Assembly: GCF_000725545.1 (NCBI RefSeq) | Contig: NZ_JNZP01000010.1 | Coordinates: 186,001 to 250,000 of the forward strand | Direction of reading: 5' to 3' | Source: Streptomyces exfoliatus | GTDB lineage: Bacteria; Actinomycetota; Actinomycetes; Streptomycetales; Streptomycetaceae | Length of the DNA: 64,000 nt | In this document: positions 43,804-54,178 of the stretch, piece by piece | How positions within the stretch are numbered: position 1 is the stretch's first letter | Layout of the letters: each line of letters begins with the position of its first letter | Notes under the pieces: generated by a model | The model's input: the letters and a program-made list of their open reading frames with translations, nothing else | The model's database searches: none | Told to the model about the DNA's origin: nothing | Made by a program: the position numbers and the translations under genes

Positions 43804-44298
43804 ATGAGCCAGCCCGTTCCGCCGCCGCCCGGCAACCCGTTCGCCGGCGGCGCCGCACCCGAGCCCTACCCGATGGCACCGCCGCCCGCGCCAGTCCGCG
43901 ACAACGTGGGGCTCGGCCTGCTGGCCGCCCTGGTCGCGGGGCTCGTCGCGGGCGGGATCTACGGAGCCGTCATGGGCGGCATCGAGCGGGAGATCGGCTG
44001 GGCCGCCATCGGTGTCGGCTTCCTCGTCGGTCTCGCCGCCGGCAAGGTGGGCGGCCGCAACCCCGTCCTGCCGATCGCCAGCGCGGTGCTGTCCCTCGGC
44101 GCCGTCTACCTCGGCCAGCTCGTGGGCATCGCGGTCATGGTCGCCAAGGAGCTGAACATCTCCGCCACGGACGTGTTCCTGAACGAGTTCGGGCCGCTGA
44201 CCGAGGCCTGGAACGAGGGCAAGGACGCCATGACGTTCCTGTTCATCGCCCTGGCCGCCTTCGCCGCGTTCTCGGCGGCCAAGAAGTCCGCCCGATAG
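43804..44298 (+). CDS. Small multi-pass membrane protein with Pro-rich N terminus
   Basis: The 164-residue product starts at ATG 43804 behind GGGGGGATCC. Residues 1-35 are Pro/Ala-rich and cytoplasmic. Four hydrophobic segments follow (LLAALVAGLVAGGIYGAV, IGVGFLVGLAAG, LPIASAVLSLGAVYLGQLVGI and FLFIALAAFAAFSA). It is a common uncharacterised Streptomyces type. A strong terminator follows it. Confidence 0.8.
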   Translation: MSQPVPPPPGNPFAGGAAPEPYPMAPPPAPVRDNVGLGLLAALVAGLVAGGIYGAVMGGIEREIGWAAIGVGFLVGLAAGKVGGRNPVLPIASAVLSLGAVYLGQLVGIAVMVAKELNISATDVFLNEFGPLTEAWNEGKDAMTFLFIALAAFAAFSAAKKSAR

Positions 44299-44310
44299 CC
44301 CCGGAACACG

Positions 44311-44346
44311 CGAGGGGCCCCGCACCACCCGGTGCGGGGCCCCTCG
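44311..44346. terminator. Bidirectional terminator before guaB3
   Basis: A perfect 16-bp stem (CGAGGGGCCCCGCACC and its complement) with an ACCC loop lies between the stop of the membrane protein gene and that of guaB3 on the other strand. Confidence 0.87.
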
Positions 44347-44364
44347 TGCGCGTACAGGACGACG

Positions 44365-45489
44365 TCAGCGCTTGTGCTGCGCGTCCGCGACCGTGACCTC
44401 GACGCGCTGGAACTCCTTGAGCTCGCTGTAGCCGGTCGTGGCCATCGCGCGGCGCAGGGCGCCGAAGAAGTTCATCGAGCCGTCCGGGATGTGCGACGGG
44501 CCCGCGAGGATCTCCTCGGTGGTGCCGACGATGCCCAGGTCGACCAGCTTGCCGCGCGGCACGTCCTCGTGGACGGCCTCCATGCCCCAGTGGTGGCCCT
44601 TGCCGGGCGCGTCCGTGGCGCGGGCCAGCGGGGAGCCGATCATGACCGAGTCGGCGCCGCAGGCGATGGCCTTCGGGAGGTCGCCGGACCAGCCGACGCC
44701 GCCGTCGGCGATGACGTGCACGTACCGGCCGCCGGACTCGTCCATGTAGTCGCGGCGGGCCGCGGCCACGTCGGCGACCGCGGTCGCCATCGGGACCTGG
44801 ATGCCGAGCACGTTACGGGTGGTGTGCGCGGCACCGCCGCCGAAGCCGACGAGGACACCCGCCGCGCCGGTGCGCATCAGGTGCAGGGCCGCGGTGTACG
44901 TGGCGCAGCCACCGACGATGACCGGGACGTCCAGCTCGTAGATGAACTGCTTCAGGTTCAGCGGCTCCGCGGCGCCGGAGACGTGCTCGGCGGAGACCGT
45001 CGTGCCGCGGATGACGAAGATGTCCACGCCGGCGTCGACGACGGCCTTGGAGAACTGCGCGGTGCGCTGCGGCGAGAGCGCGGCGGCGGTGACGACACCG
45101 GAGTCGCGCACCTCCTTGATGCGCTGCCCGATCAGCTCTTCCTTGATCGGGGCGGCGTAGATCTCCTGCAGACGGCGGGTCGCGGTCGCCTCGTCCATCT
45201 CGGCGATCTCGTCGAGCAGCGGCTGCGGGTCCTCGTACCGGGTCCAGAGACCCTCCAGGTTCAGGACGCCGAGGCCGCCCAGCTCGCCGATCCGGATGGC
45301 GGTCTGCGGCGACACGACCGAGTCCATGGGAGCGGCCAGGAACGGCAGCTCGAACCGGTAGGCGTCGATCTGCCAGGCGATCGAGACCTCCTTCGGGTCC
45401 CGGGTGCGCCGGCTCGGGACGACGGCGATGTCGTCGAACGCGTACGCCCTGCGGCCGCGCTTGCCGCGCCCGATCTCGATCTCAGTCAC
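44365..45489 (-). CDS. guaB3: GuaB3 family IMP dehydrogenase-related protein
   Basis: The 374-residue TIM-barrel protein belongs to the GuaB3 group: no CBS domains, start MTEIEIGRGKRGRRAYAFDD, and DGGVGWSGDLPKAIACGAD. In the segment where IMP dehydrogenase has GSICTTR this protein has GGGAAHTTR, with no Cys, so the usual covalent XMP intermediate cannot form there. GuaB3 of cyanobacteria has been reported to act as a GMP reductase; whether actinobacterial GuaB3 does so is not settled by this sequence. It lies 106 bp after guaB on the same strand, separated by a terminator. Confidence 0.93.
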   Translation of the reverse strand: MTEIEIGRGKRGRRAYAFDDIAVVPSRRTRDPKEVSIAWQIDAYRFELPFLAAPMDSVVSPQTAIRIGELGGLGVLNLEGLWTRYEDPQPLLDEIAEMDEATATRRLQEIYAAPIKEELIGQRIKEVRDSGVVTAAALSPQRTAQFSKAVVDAGVDIFVIRGTTVSAEHVSGAAEPLNLKQFIYELDVPVIVGGCATYTAALHLMRTGAAGVLVGFGGGAAHTTRNVLGIQVPMATAVADVAAARRDYMDESGGRYVHVIADGGVGWSGDLPKAIACGADSVMIGSPLARATDAPGKGHHWGMEAVHEDVPRGKLVDLGIVGTTEEILAGPSHIPDGSMNFFGALRRAMATTGYSELKEFQRVEVTVADAQHKR

Positions 45490-45540
45490 GATGTGTGGCC
45501 TTTCCCTCTACGTCTGCGCCTACCAGTATCCCCGACACAA

Positions 45541-45584
45541 GCGTGAGGGGCGGCTCCGGCCACATGCCGGAACCGCCCCCACGC
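45541..45584 (-). terminator. Terminator between guaB and guaB3
   Basis: An imperfect stem of about 20 nt (GCGTG-GGGGCGG-TCCGGC arms with two small bulges, CACAT loop) lies 12 bp after the guaB stop. Some read-through into guaB3 remains possible. Confidence 0.65.
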
Positions 45585-45595
45585 GTCGCGCTGTG

Positions 45596-47140
<1,545 letters not shown>

Positions 47141-47238
47141 CTAACGGGCTGAAGCGGTGTCTCATTCCACGATCAAGATCAGCGGAAACCTTTGGACGTT
47201 CGCACGTGTACGAAAGGGACGACAAGCCCCAGTGAGTC

Positions 47239-47931
47239 TTACTGCTCGGCCAGCGCCCTGAGCCGGCTGAGCGCGCGGTGCTGGGCGACCCGGACGGCGC
47301 CCGGGGACATGCCGAGCATCTGGCCGGTCTCCTCGGCGGTCAGTCCGACCGCGACGCGGAGCACGAGCAGTTCGCGCTGGTTCTCCGGGAGGTTGGCGAG
47401 CAGCTTCTTGGCCCACTCGGCGTCGTCGCTGAGGAGCGCGCGCTCCTCGGGGCCGAGGGAGTCGTCGGGCCGCTCGGGCATCTCGTCGGAGGGCACGGCC
47501 GTGGATCCGGGGTGCCGCATGGCGGCGCGCTGGAGGTCGGCGACCTTGTGACCGGCGATGGCGAAGACGAAGGCCTCGAAGGGCCTGCCCGTGTCCTTGT
47601 AGCGCGGCAGCGCCATCAGGACGGCGACGCAGACTTCCTGGGCCAGGTCCTCGACGAAGTGCCGGGCGTCGCCGGGCAGCCGGTTGAGGCGGGTGCGGCA
47701 GTACCGCAGGGCGAGCGGGTGCACGCGGGCGAGCAGGTCGTGCGTGGCCTGCGCGTCACCGTCGACCGCGCGATGGACGAGCGCGCCGATCTCCCCTTGC
47801 CCGGCAGGCATGGGGGAACCCACGGTCTCGTCGTCGCGCATCGCTCCATGGTGCCCCGACGCCTCTGCGTTCGCGGCACCGCGTCCGTAGTTGTGCACCG
47901 AAGCGTTATGAGCAGGTGCGCCGGAGCTCAT
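47239..47931 (-). CDS. shbA: ECF-type sigma factor ShbA
   Basis: This sigma-70 family protein of about 230 residues has region 2 ([38 protein letters not shown]) and region 4 ([49 protein letters not shown]). Its position directly after bldM and its sequence match ShbA, the sigma factor known in Streptomyces to drive transcription of the principal sigma gene hrdB. I use ATG 47931, which has GGGAGGGGAGGG upstream. ATG 47841 (MRDDETVG) is an alternative that fits shorter annotations. Confidence 0.85.
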   Translation of the reverse strand: MSSGAPAHNASVHNYGRGAANAEASGHHGAMRDDETVGSPMPAGQGEIGALVHRAVDGDAQATHDLLARVHPLALRYCRTRLNRLPGDARHFVEDLAQEVCVAVLMALPRYKDTGRPFEAFVFAIAGHKVADLQRAAMRHPGSTAVPSDEMPERPDDSLGPEERALLSDDAEWAKKLLANLPENQRELLVLRVAVGLTAEETGQMLGMSPGAVRVAQHRALSRLRALAEQ

Positions 47932-48084
47932 ATCCCGCGCCCTCCCCTCCCGCTCGATCGACTCGTCCCCGAGGAACTCCACACCTCAAGGATGCGGCAT
48001 AGCGCGGGGAAGTGACACAAGCCCACCCCGTCCAGCCCACGACGGACGCGGACGAGGACGGGGATGTGGCAGGTGACCTGCGAT

Positions 48085-48696
48085 TCAGCGGACCAGGCCC
48101 CAGCGGAATCCGAGGGCGACCGCGTGCGCCCGGTCGGAGGCGCCCAGCTTCTTGAAGAGGCGCCGGGCGTGGGTCTTGACGGTGTCCTCGGACAGGAACA
48201 GCTCGCGTCCGATCTCCGCGTTGGACCTGCCGTGGCTCATGCCTTCGAGGACCTGGATCTCACGCGCGGTGAGGGTGGGCGCGGCGCCCATCTCGGCCGA
48301 ACGGAGCCGGCGCGGCGCGAGCCGCCAGGTCGGGTCGGCCAGCGCCTGGGTGACGGTGGCCCGCAGTTCGGCGCGCGAGGCGTCCTTGTGCAGGTAGCCG
48401 CGGGCGCCGGCGGCGACCGCGAGGGCGACGCCGTCGAGGTCCTCGGCGACGGTGAGCATGATGATGCGGGCGCCGGGGTCCGCGGAGAGCAGCCGGCGGA
48501 CGGTCTCCACGCCGCCCAGACCGGGCATGCGTACGTCCATCAGAATCAGGTCCGAGCGGTCCGCGCCCCAGCGGCGGAGGACTTCCTCGCCGTTGGCCGC
48601 GGTGGTCACGCGCTCGACGCCGGGCACGGTCGCGACCGCGCGGCGAAGCGCCTCTCGGGCAAGCGGGGAGTCGTCGCAGACGAGGACGGATGTCAT
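48085..48696 (-). CDS. bldM: Developmental response regulator BldM
   Basis: The 203-residue atypical response regulator has a receiver domain with Asp54 in LMDVRMPG and a C-terminal LuxR-type helix-turn-helix (LTAREIQVLEGMSHGRSNAEIGREL ... DTVKTHARRLFKKLGA). In S. coelicolor BldM is needed for aerial hyphae, acts without phosphorylation of Asp54, and controls different promoters as a homodimer or as a heterodimer with WhiI. ATG 48696 has GGAGG 6 bp upstream. It is divergent from whiD and upstream of shbA. Confidence 0.96.
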   Translation of the reverse strand: MTSVLVCDDSPLAREALRRAVATVPGVERVTTAANGEEVLRRWGADRSDLILMDVRMPGLGGVETVRRLLSADPGARIIMLTVAEDLDGVALAVAAGARGYLHKDASRAELRATVTQALADPTWRLAPRRLRSAEMGAAPTLTAREIQVLEGMSHGRSNAEIGRELFLSEDTVKTHARRLFKKLGASDRAHAVALGFRWGLVR

Positions 48697-49129
48697 GCGT
48701 GACCTCCGCGGCTCTCGCAGCTGTTGCGCGTCACCTTGAGCCTCCAGGGCTGTACGTAATCGTCACCTGTGCGATTGACGCTCTCGGACACCTGCCCGAT
48801 CGCTTGTTCCTTCAACCGCCTCCGCAGACTCAACGACGGTCACTCGAAAGAGTTACGGGTCGGATGGCAGCGTTCGGCACTCTACGTGAGGGGACGTGCG
48901 CGGAGGAGAGCGACGCGAGCCTTCTGCCCAGCATCGAAAGGTACTGCCCCATTTAGCGGGTTTTCTTCCCTTTTCGCGGTGTCTGTGGCTAGATTCGCAA
49001 TGAGTCATATTTACATCTACTTAGACAGTAGGTGTACCGACCGGACCTGTCGGGACCCGAGGAACCCCGGCGCGCAGCCATCCACCCGCCCACCTATCCG
49101 TTCGACACGGTTTCAAGGGGACAAGCGCA
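48697..49129. other. Long bldM-whiD divergent regulatory region
   Basis: The 433-bp gap has no gene. A TAGATT box near 48993-48998 (TGGCTAGATTCG) is a candidate -10 for whiD, followed by an AT-rich stretch CATATTTACATCTACTTAG. In S. coelicolor both genes have two developmentally controlled promoters here, including one for bldM that depends on sigma-BldN; I could not place these with certainty. Confidence 0.5.
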
Positions 49130-49537
49130 ATGGCAGATTTCTCCCGCCTTCCCGGACCCAACGCCGATCTGTGGGACTGGCAACTGCTCGCGGCCTGCCG
49201 CGGAGTCGACAGCTCCCTGTTCTTCCACCCCGAGGGAGAGCGCGGCGCGGCACGGAGTGCGCGTGAGAACTCGGCGAAAGAGGTCTGCATGCGGTGCCCG
49301 GTACGCGCGGAGTGCGCGGCTCACGCACTCGCCGTGCGGGAGCCCTACGACGTATGGGGCGGCCTCACCGAGGACGAACGCGAAGAGCTCATGGGACGCG
49401 CGCGCAATCGCCTGATCACCGCGGCTCCGACAACATCGTCGGCATCGTCGGCGTCGTCGGTCGCGTCCATGACCTCCGTGACATCCATGACGACATCGGC
49501 GTCGGCAGCGGGCCGGCCATCTGTGGAGCGCATGTGA
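49130..49537 (+). CDS. whiD: WhiB-like iron-sulfur regulator WhiD
   Basis: The protein has the four Fe-S cysteines Cys23, Cys53, Cys56 and Cys62 (ACRG and CMRCPVRAEC), the turn GVDSSLFFHPEGERG, and the Wbl signature VWGGLTEDEREEL. WhiD is required for spore maturation and carries a [4Fe-4S] cluster sensitive to oxygen and nitric oxide. It binds region 4 of the principal sigma factor. The C terminus here has a Ser/Thr/Ala tail of about 37 residues (135 in total), encoded by short TCG/ACA-type repeats. ATG 49130 follows AAGGGG. Confidence 0.96.
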   Translation: MADFSRLPGPNADLWDWQLLAACRGVDSSLFFHPEGERGAARSARENSAKEVCMRCPVRAECAAHALAVREPYDVWGGLTEDEREELMGRARNRLITAAPTTSSASSASSVASMTSVTSMTTSASAAGRPSVERM

Positions 49538-49690
49538 AGGAACGTTTCTTCATGTAACTAAGGGGCAGAACCGCGTAACGGCAGCACCGCGCCCACGCGC
49601 GCGTCGCGTGATTTCCCTTCGCGCGCGTGGCGGCGGGACCCGTGTCCAGGCGCGCGTGGCGACCCGATCCGTCTTTACGCGCCGTCACCC

Positions 49691-49745
49691 GGCGCCGACT
49701 CGTATCGACGCGCGCGTCACGGCGCCGACTCGTATCTACGCGCGC
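49691..49745. repeat. 25-bp direct repeat at the LysR gene 3' end
   Basis: GGCGCCGACTCGTATCGACG... recurs 30 bp later with one change (G to T). The second copy (49721-49745) contains the stop codon of the LysR gene, and the one-base change is what creates TAG. It looks like a duplication of the gene's end. Confidence 0.8.
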
Positions 49746-50629
49746 CTGGCGGCGCGGGTCAGTTCGTCCAGCGTGGCGGCGACGGCCGGGACCTGGGCGA
49801 GGTCCGGCAGCGTGAGGGCCACGATCTCCCGCTCCACCGCGGGCTCCACGGTCACGGTCCGCGCGCCCTTGGGCCGTACGGACTCGATGGCCAGCTCCGG
49901 CAGGACGGCCACGCCCAGACCGGCGCCGACCAGGCCCACCACGGCCGGGTAGTCGTCGGTGGCGAAGTCGATACGAGGGGTGAAGCCCGCCTCCTCGCAG
50001 ACGTCCACGAGCTGGCGGCGGCAGCGCGGGCAGCCCGCGATCCAGGACTCCTCCGCGAGTTCGGCGATGCCCACCGACGCGGCTTCGGCGAGCCGGTGCC
50101 CCTCGGGGACGAGGCCCACCAGCCGGTCGGCCAGGAGCGGGCGGACGACCAGGTCGTCCCACTCGGCCTGCCCCGCCCCGTACCGGAAGGCGAGGGCCAC
50201 GTCGCAGTCGCCGTCGCGGAGCATCTCGATCGAGCGCGGCGGTTCGGCCTCGACGAGCGAGACGCGGGTGCCGGGGTGCGCGGCCCGCAGGGCGGCGAGC
50301 GCGGTGGGGACGAGGGTGGAGCTGCCGCTGGGGAAGGAGACCAGGCGGACCCGGCCCGCCCGGAGCCCGGCGATGGCGGCGACCTCCTCCTCGGCGGCGG
50401 TCAGCCCGGCGAGGATGCCGGAGGCGTGGCGGACGAGGACCTCGCCCGCCTGGGTGAGGCGCATCTCGCGTCCGGTGCGGATCAGCAGCGGCGTGCCGGC
50501 GGAGGCTTCGAGGGCCTTCATCTGCTGGCTGACGGCGGGCTGGGTGCAGCCGAGTTCGCGCGCGGCGGCCGAGAAGGAGCCGGTGGCGGAGACGGCGCGC
50601 AGGACGCGGAGATGGCGTGCCTCGATCAT
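49736..50629 (-). CDS. LysR-family transcriptional regulator
   Basis: The 297-residue regulator has an N-terminal winged helix-turn-helix (HLRVLRAVSATGSFSAAARELGCTQPAVSQQMKALE) and a LysR substrate-binding domain. I start it at ATG 50629 (MIEARHL) with GGAG upstream; ATG 50641 could also serve. It lies back to back with the MOSC-SDR operon 81 bp away, the usual layout for a LysR regulator and its target, and the two may share an operator. Ligand unknown. The substrate domain has CPRCR, possibly redox-sensitive. Confidence 0.92.
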   Translation of the reverse strand: MIEARHLRVLRAVSATGSFSAAARELGCTQPAVSQQMKALEASAGTPLLIRTGREMRLTQAGEVLVRHASGILAGLTAAEEEVAAIAGLRAGRVRLVSFPSGSSTLVPTALAALRAAHPGTRVSLVEAEPPRSIEMLRDGDCDVALAFRYGAGQAEWDDLVVRPLLADRLVGLVPEGHRLAEAASVGIAELAEESWIAGCPRCRRQLVDVCEEAGFTPRIDFATDDYPAVVGLVGAGLGVAVLPELAIESVRPKGARTVTVEPAVEREIVALTLPDLAQVPAVAATLDELTRAARRA

Positions 50630-50710
50630 GCGCTCCAGCATAAGCGAGTCTTGGGTGGAGCGGCACATTTTCACTGGAGGCTTTGAGGCGGGTGCCCGTA
50701 AGGTGCCCGC

Positions 50711-51418
50711 ATGACCTTGCTGAGTGTGAATGTGGGCCGCGCCAGGGCAGTGGACTACACCGACGCCGCTTCCGGCCTCACCGCCATCGACAAGCGCCCC
50801 GTCGAGGGGCCGGTGCGGATCGAGGCCCCCGGGGCGCCTGGTGTCGGCAGGAGCGGACTCGCCGGGGACACGGTCTGCGACCTGCGGTTCCACGGCGGCA
50901 ACGACCGGGCCGCGTACGCCTTCGCCCGCGAGGACCTGGATCTGTGGGAAGGGGAGCTCGGCCGCGAGCTGGCCAACGGCTCCTTCGGCGAGAACCTCAC
51001 CACCCGGGGCCTCGACGTGAACGGGGCGCTGATCGGCGAACGGTGGCGGATCGGCGAGGACGTGGTCCTGGAGGTCACCGGCGGCCGCATCCCCTGCCGT
51101 ACGTTCGCGGGCTTCGTCGAGGAGAAGGGCTGGGTCCGGCGGTTCACGCGGTCCCAGGCCGGTCCCGGCGCGCTGCTGCGCGTGATCGTGCCGGGCGAGA
51201 TCCGCGCCGGTGACCCGATCACGGTCGTCCACCGGCCCGCTCACGACATCACCGTCGCGTTGCTCCACCGCGCCGCGACCGCCGAACGGACGCTGCTGCC
51301 CCATACGTTGGCCGCCGCCGAGTGGATGGAGTCGGGACTCCTCGCCCTCGCACGTCAGTACGCGGACAAGTACGCGGCGGGCGGCGCCGACGAGCAGGGC
51401 ACTACCGTGCCCGTATGA
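50711..51418 (+). CDS. MOSC domain protein (YiiM-like)
   Basis: The 235-residue protein has a MOSC domain with RFHGGNDRAAYAF, FGENLTTRGL and the conserved Cys in GGRIPCRTF. Such stand-alone MOSC proteins bind molybdenum cofactor and detoxify N-hydroxylated bases or analogous compounds in E. coli (YiiM, YcbX). The ATG start 51 bp after the AT-poor LysR leader is plausible. Its stop overlaps the SDR start as ATGA, so the two are made together. Confidence 0.88.
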   Translation: MTLLSVNVGRARAVDYTDAASGLTAIDKRPVEGPVRIEAPGAPGVGRSGLAGDTVCDLRFHGGNDRAAYAFAREDLDLWEGELGRELANGSFGENLTTRGLDVNGALIGERWRIGEDVVLEVTGGRIPCRTFAGFVEEKGWVRRFTRSQAGPGALLRVIVPGEIRAGDPITVVHRPAHDITVALLHRAATAERTLLPHTLAAAEWMESGLLALARQYADKYAAGGADEQGTTVPV

Positions 51419-52188
51419 CGACTGCACTGATTACGGGCGCCACCGCGGGCATCGGGGCCGCTTTCGCACGGAGGCTCGCGGCGGACGGCCACGATGTCGT
51501 GCTCGTGGCCCGGGACATGAAGCGGCTCCGGGAGCAGGCGACCGAGCTGCACGACCGGCACGGCGTCGAGGCCGGGGTGCTCGCGGCGGACCTCTCCGAG
51601 GAGAAGGGCATCGCCGCCGTCGAGGCGCGGCTCTCGGACCCGAAGCGGCCGGTGGACCTGCTCGTGAACAACGCGGGCTTCGGCAACAAGGGCCGCTTCC
51701 TCGAAGTGTCCATGGCCGACGAGCTGAAGATGCTCACGGTGCACTGCGAGGCCGTGCTGCGGTTGACCTCGGCCGCCGCCGCCTCGATGAAGGAACGCCG
51801 CAGGGGCGCCGTGGTGAACGTCGCCTCCGTGGCTGCCTTCGTGCCCCGCGGGACGTACGGGGCGTCGAAGGCCTGGGTCGTGCAGTTCACCCAGGGCGCC
51901 GCCCGGGACCTGGCGGGCAGCGGGGTACGGCTGATGGCGCTCTGCCCCGGCTTCGTACGGACCGAGTTCCACGAGCGGGCCGGGATGGGGACGGACAACA
52001 TTCCCGGCTGGATGTGGCTCGACGCGGACAAGCTGGTGACGGCGGCGCTGTCGGACCTGGAGCGGGGGAAGACGCTGTCGATCCCCGACCCCCGGTACAA
52101 GGCCCTGATGGGTGTGGTGAAGCTGGCGCCGCGCGGCCTGCTCGGCGGGGTCTCCTCGAAGGCCGGCCGCAAGTACGGGCCGAAGTGA
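51415..52188 (+). CDS. Short-chain dehydrogenase/reductase
   Basis: The 257-residue SDR has the cofactor motif TGATAGIG, NNAGFG, the catalytic Ser in NVASVAAF, and Tyr-x3-Lys in YGASK. It is a classical NAD(P)-dependent oxidoreductase; Arg at VARD after beta-2 suggests NADPH. Substrate unknown. Translation is coupled to the MOSC gene, and the LysR regulator is divergent. Confidence 0.9.
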   Translation: MTTALITGATAGIGAAFARRLAADGHDVVLVARDMKRLREQATELHDRHGVEAGVLAADLSEEKGIAAVEARLSDPKRPVDLLVNNAGFGNKGRFLEVSMADELKMLTVHCEAVLRLTSAAAASMKERRRGAVVNVASVAAFVPRGTYGASKAWVVQFTQGAARDLAGSGVRLMALCPGFVRTEFHERAGMGTDNIPGWMWLDADKLVTAALSDLERGKTLSIPDPRYKALMGVVKLAPRGLLGGVSSKAGRKYGPK

Positions 52189-52199
52189 CCCGGACCGGA

Positions 52200-54014
52200 T
52201 CAGTTCCCGAGGGCGCCGAGATCCAGTCGGGTGGTGGTTCCGTTCTGCCAGGTCACGCTCAGCAGGTGGCCGGCGACCCGGACGTCCGCGAGGTCGGCCA
52301 CCGGGGCGGGGCCTGGTTCGGCGGTGAGTGAGGCGAGGGCCACGAAGAGGGTCGCCGGGCCCGTCGTGGTGCCGTGGAGGGCGAGGGTCCGGCTGCCGGG
52401 CCCCTGAAGGGTCTCCCCGGTGGGGAGTTCGGCCACCCCGGGGTCGTAGCCGTGGACCGGGTGGAGCTGGGCGTGCGGCCCGTCGGGGGTGGCGGCCCAG
52501 CCGGTCTGCCGTACGGGAGTCCCTTCCGGGGCGCCGAGCACGAGGTGGGCGCGGACCTCGGCGCGGCCGTGGGCGAGCGTCGCGGAGACCACCCGGACGC
52601 CGGGCAGCGGACGGTGGACGGAGGCGGCCCGGTCGGGACCGGTGCCGAGCGGGGTGGCGGGGCCGCGGGCGGTGACCGGGCCGCCGTCCGGCAGCAGGGC
52701 GAAGTGGTTGTCGGCGGGCGCGGTTCCCGTACTGGGTCCCGTACGGGTCGAATAGGCGTGACGGGCGTATCCGGGGTCGTCCTCGCCGCCCGGCTCGGCG
52801 CTGTGCACATGGTTGCTGCCGTGGTTGTGGAGGCGTACGAGTCCGTCGGCGGCGGTCGTCTGGACGAGCAGCCCGGCCGGGGCGAAGGGGCGCACGGTGT
52901 CGGCGCGTTCGGCGGGCAGGGGTTCCTCGGGGTCGGTCCAGGCGGGGTGGCCCGCGGGCAGGAGGAGACCGAGGAAGCCCTTGGACGCCCAGTAGGGGGA
53001 GCCGGGTCCCGAGTAGTCCTGGACCAGCTGCGGGTACGGGCCGTGCCAGCCGAGGGTGAGGAGCCCGCTCGTGTCGGTGGCGCCCCGGTCGAGGAAGTAC
53101 CGCAGGGTGCCGGAGGCGAGACGGCGGGTGGCGCCGGGCATGAGCGGGGTGTGCCCGGTGAGGGTGCCGAGCCAGGGCGCCGCGGCCGCGGCGAAGCGGT
53201 AGATCAGGGACCTCCCGTACGGGAGGGGGGCGCCGTCCGCGTCGAAGAGGTGGACGTAGTCGTCGAGATGGGCGCGCAGGCGGGGCCCGTACCGGTCGAG
53301 GAGCGCCCGGTCGCCGGCGAGGTGGGCGTGGAGCACGGGGTAGAAGTGCAGGGCCCAGGCGTTGTAGTGGTCGAAGGCGCGGTTGTCGCCGTCGCTGTAC
53401 CAGCCGTCGCCGAGGTACCAGTGCTCGATGCGGGCGAGGGAGCGGTCGATGGTGGCGGCGGCGCGGTCGGTGTCGACGCCCGCGTCCTGGAGGAAGCCCG
53501 CGACGGTGAGGCCGAAGAGCCACCAGTTGTTGTCGACGGGGGACGGCCCGAGGGCGGGGCGGAGCCAGTCGGCGACCTGTTCGCGGGTGCGGTCGTCGAG
53601 CCGGTCCCAGAGCCAGGGGCGGGTGAGGCGGAGGCCGAGGGCGACGGAGGCGGCTTCGACGACCGCCTGGCGGGTGCCGGTGGTGAGGGGCCAGCTGTCG
53701 GGGCCTTCGGTCCCCGGCTCGCGGGTGCCGGCCGTGAGCCCCTCGGCGTACCGGTCCAGGTGGCCGAGCGGGTCCGCTCCCCCGGCGCCCGCGACCCTGA
53801 GTGCGGCGAGGAGGAAGGTGCGGGCCCAGCCCTCCAGGCCGTCGGACCGGGTTCCGGACCAGCTGGGGCGGGGCCCTGGAAGGCCGATCAGCGCACGTTC
53901 CGGCGAGGCGAAGGGGCGTACGGCCAGGAGGAGTCGGTCGGCCGTGGCCTCCCAGTGGGCACGCGTCCAGCCGGTGTACGGGCTGAGCTCACGGTTCTCG
54001 GGCGGCGTGGGCAT
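52200..54014 (-). CDS. DUF2264 family protein, probable glycan-active enzyme
   Basis: The 604-residue protein opens with NRELSPYTGWTRAHWEATADRLLLAVRPFASPE, the signature of DUF2264, and has the (alpha/alpha)6-barrel-like stretches WWLFGLTVAGFLQDAG and NRAFDHYNAWALHFYPVL, then a C-terminal beta sandwich. Members of this family lie next to sugar ABC transporters and are related in fold to unsaturated glucuronyl/rhamnogalacturonyl hydrolases, so a glycan hydrolase or lyase is likely. No signal peptide is visible. The start is ATG 54014 with GGGAGC. A promoter and operator lie just upstream. Confidence 0.85.
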   Translation of the reverse strand: MPTPPENRELSPYTGWTRAHWEATADRLLLAVRPFASPERALIGLPGPRPSWSGTRSDGLEGWARTFLLAALRVAGAGGADPLGHLDRYAEGLTAGTREPGTEGPDSWPLTTGTRQAVVEAASVALGLRLTRPWLWDRLDDRTREQVADWLRPALGPSPVDNNWWLFGLTVAGFLQDAGVDTDRAAATIDRSLARIEHWYLGDGWYSDGDNRAFDHYNAWALHFYPVLHAHLAGDRALLDRYGPRLRAHLDDYVHLFDADGAPLPYGRSLIYRFAAAAAPWLGTLTGHTPLMPGATRRLASGTLRYFLDRGATDTSGLLTLGWHGPYPQLVQDYSGPGSPYWASKGFLGLLLPAGHPAWTDPEEPLPAERADTVRPFAPAGLLVQTTAADGLVRLHNHGSNHVHSAEPGGEDDPGYARHAYSTRTGPSTGTAPADNHFALLPDGGPVTARGPATPLGTGPDRAASVHRPLPGVRVVSATLAHGRAEVRAHLVLGAPEGTPVRQTGWAATPDGPHAQLHPVHGYDPGVAELPTGETLQGPGSRTLALHGTTTGPATLFVALASLTAEPGPAPVADLADVRVAGHLLSVTWQNGTTTRLDLGALGN

Positions 54015-54058
54015 GATGCTCCCTGAGGGCTGCCTGGGTGACGTCTGCGTCGCCCGGA

Positions 54059-54087
54059 ATCCTGGACAGGCTTCGATCGGACGTCAA
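54059..54087 (-). promoter_or_regulatory. Promoter of the DUF2264 gene
   Basis: On the minus strand TTGACG, a 17-bp spacer and CAGGAT form a good sigma-HrdB promoter. The same hexamer pair with the same spacer precedes the ABC binding-protein gene. The spacer contains TTCGATCG, a half-site of the regulator operator. Confidence 0.75.
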
Positions 54088-54099
54088 GAGATTCAGAGC

Positions 54100-54131
54100 G
54101 AATGATCGAAACAAGTGTCGTTCGATCATTC
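54100..54131. promoter_or_regulatory. Operator: long perfect inverted repeat
   Basis: GAATGATCGAA at 54100-54110 and its exact complement TTCGATCATTC at 54121-54131 flank a 10-bp centre. It sits between the divergent DUF2264 and DeoR/LacI regulator genes and overlaps the likely -35 region of the regulator (candidate -10 TAGGGT at 54138-54143). Confidence 0.85.
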
Positions 54132-54178
54132 CTGGGCTAGGGTCGACAGACCACCACCACGCGAGGGGGAACCGCACC

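Noticed and set aside
49416-50666. 416-residue minus-strand open frame over the LysR gene
   Set aside because: Arg/Pro-rich alternative frame; the LysR protein is in another frame of the same strand.
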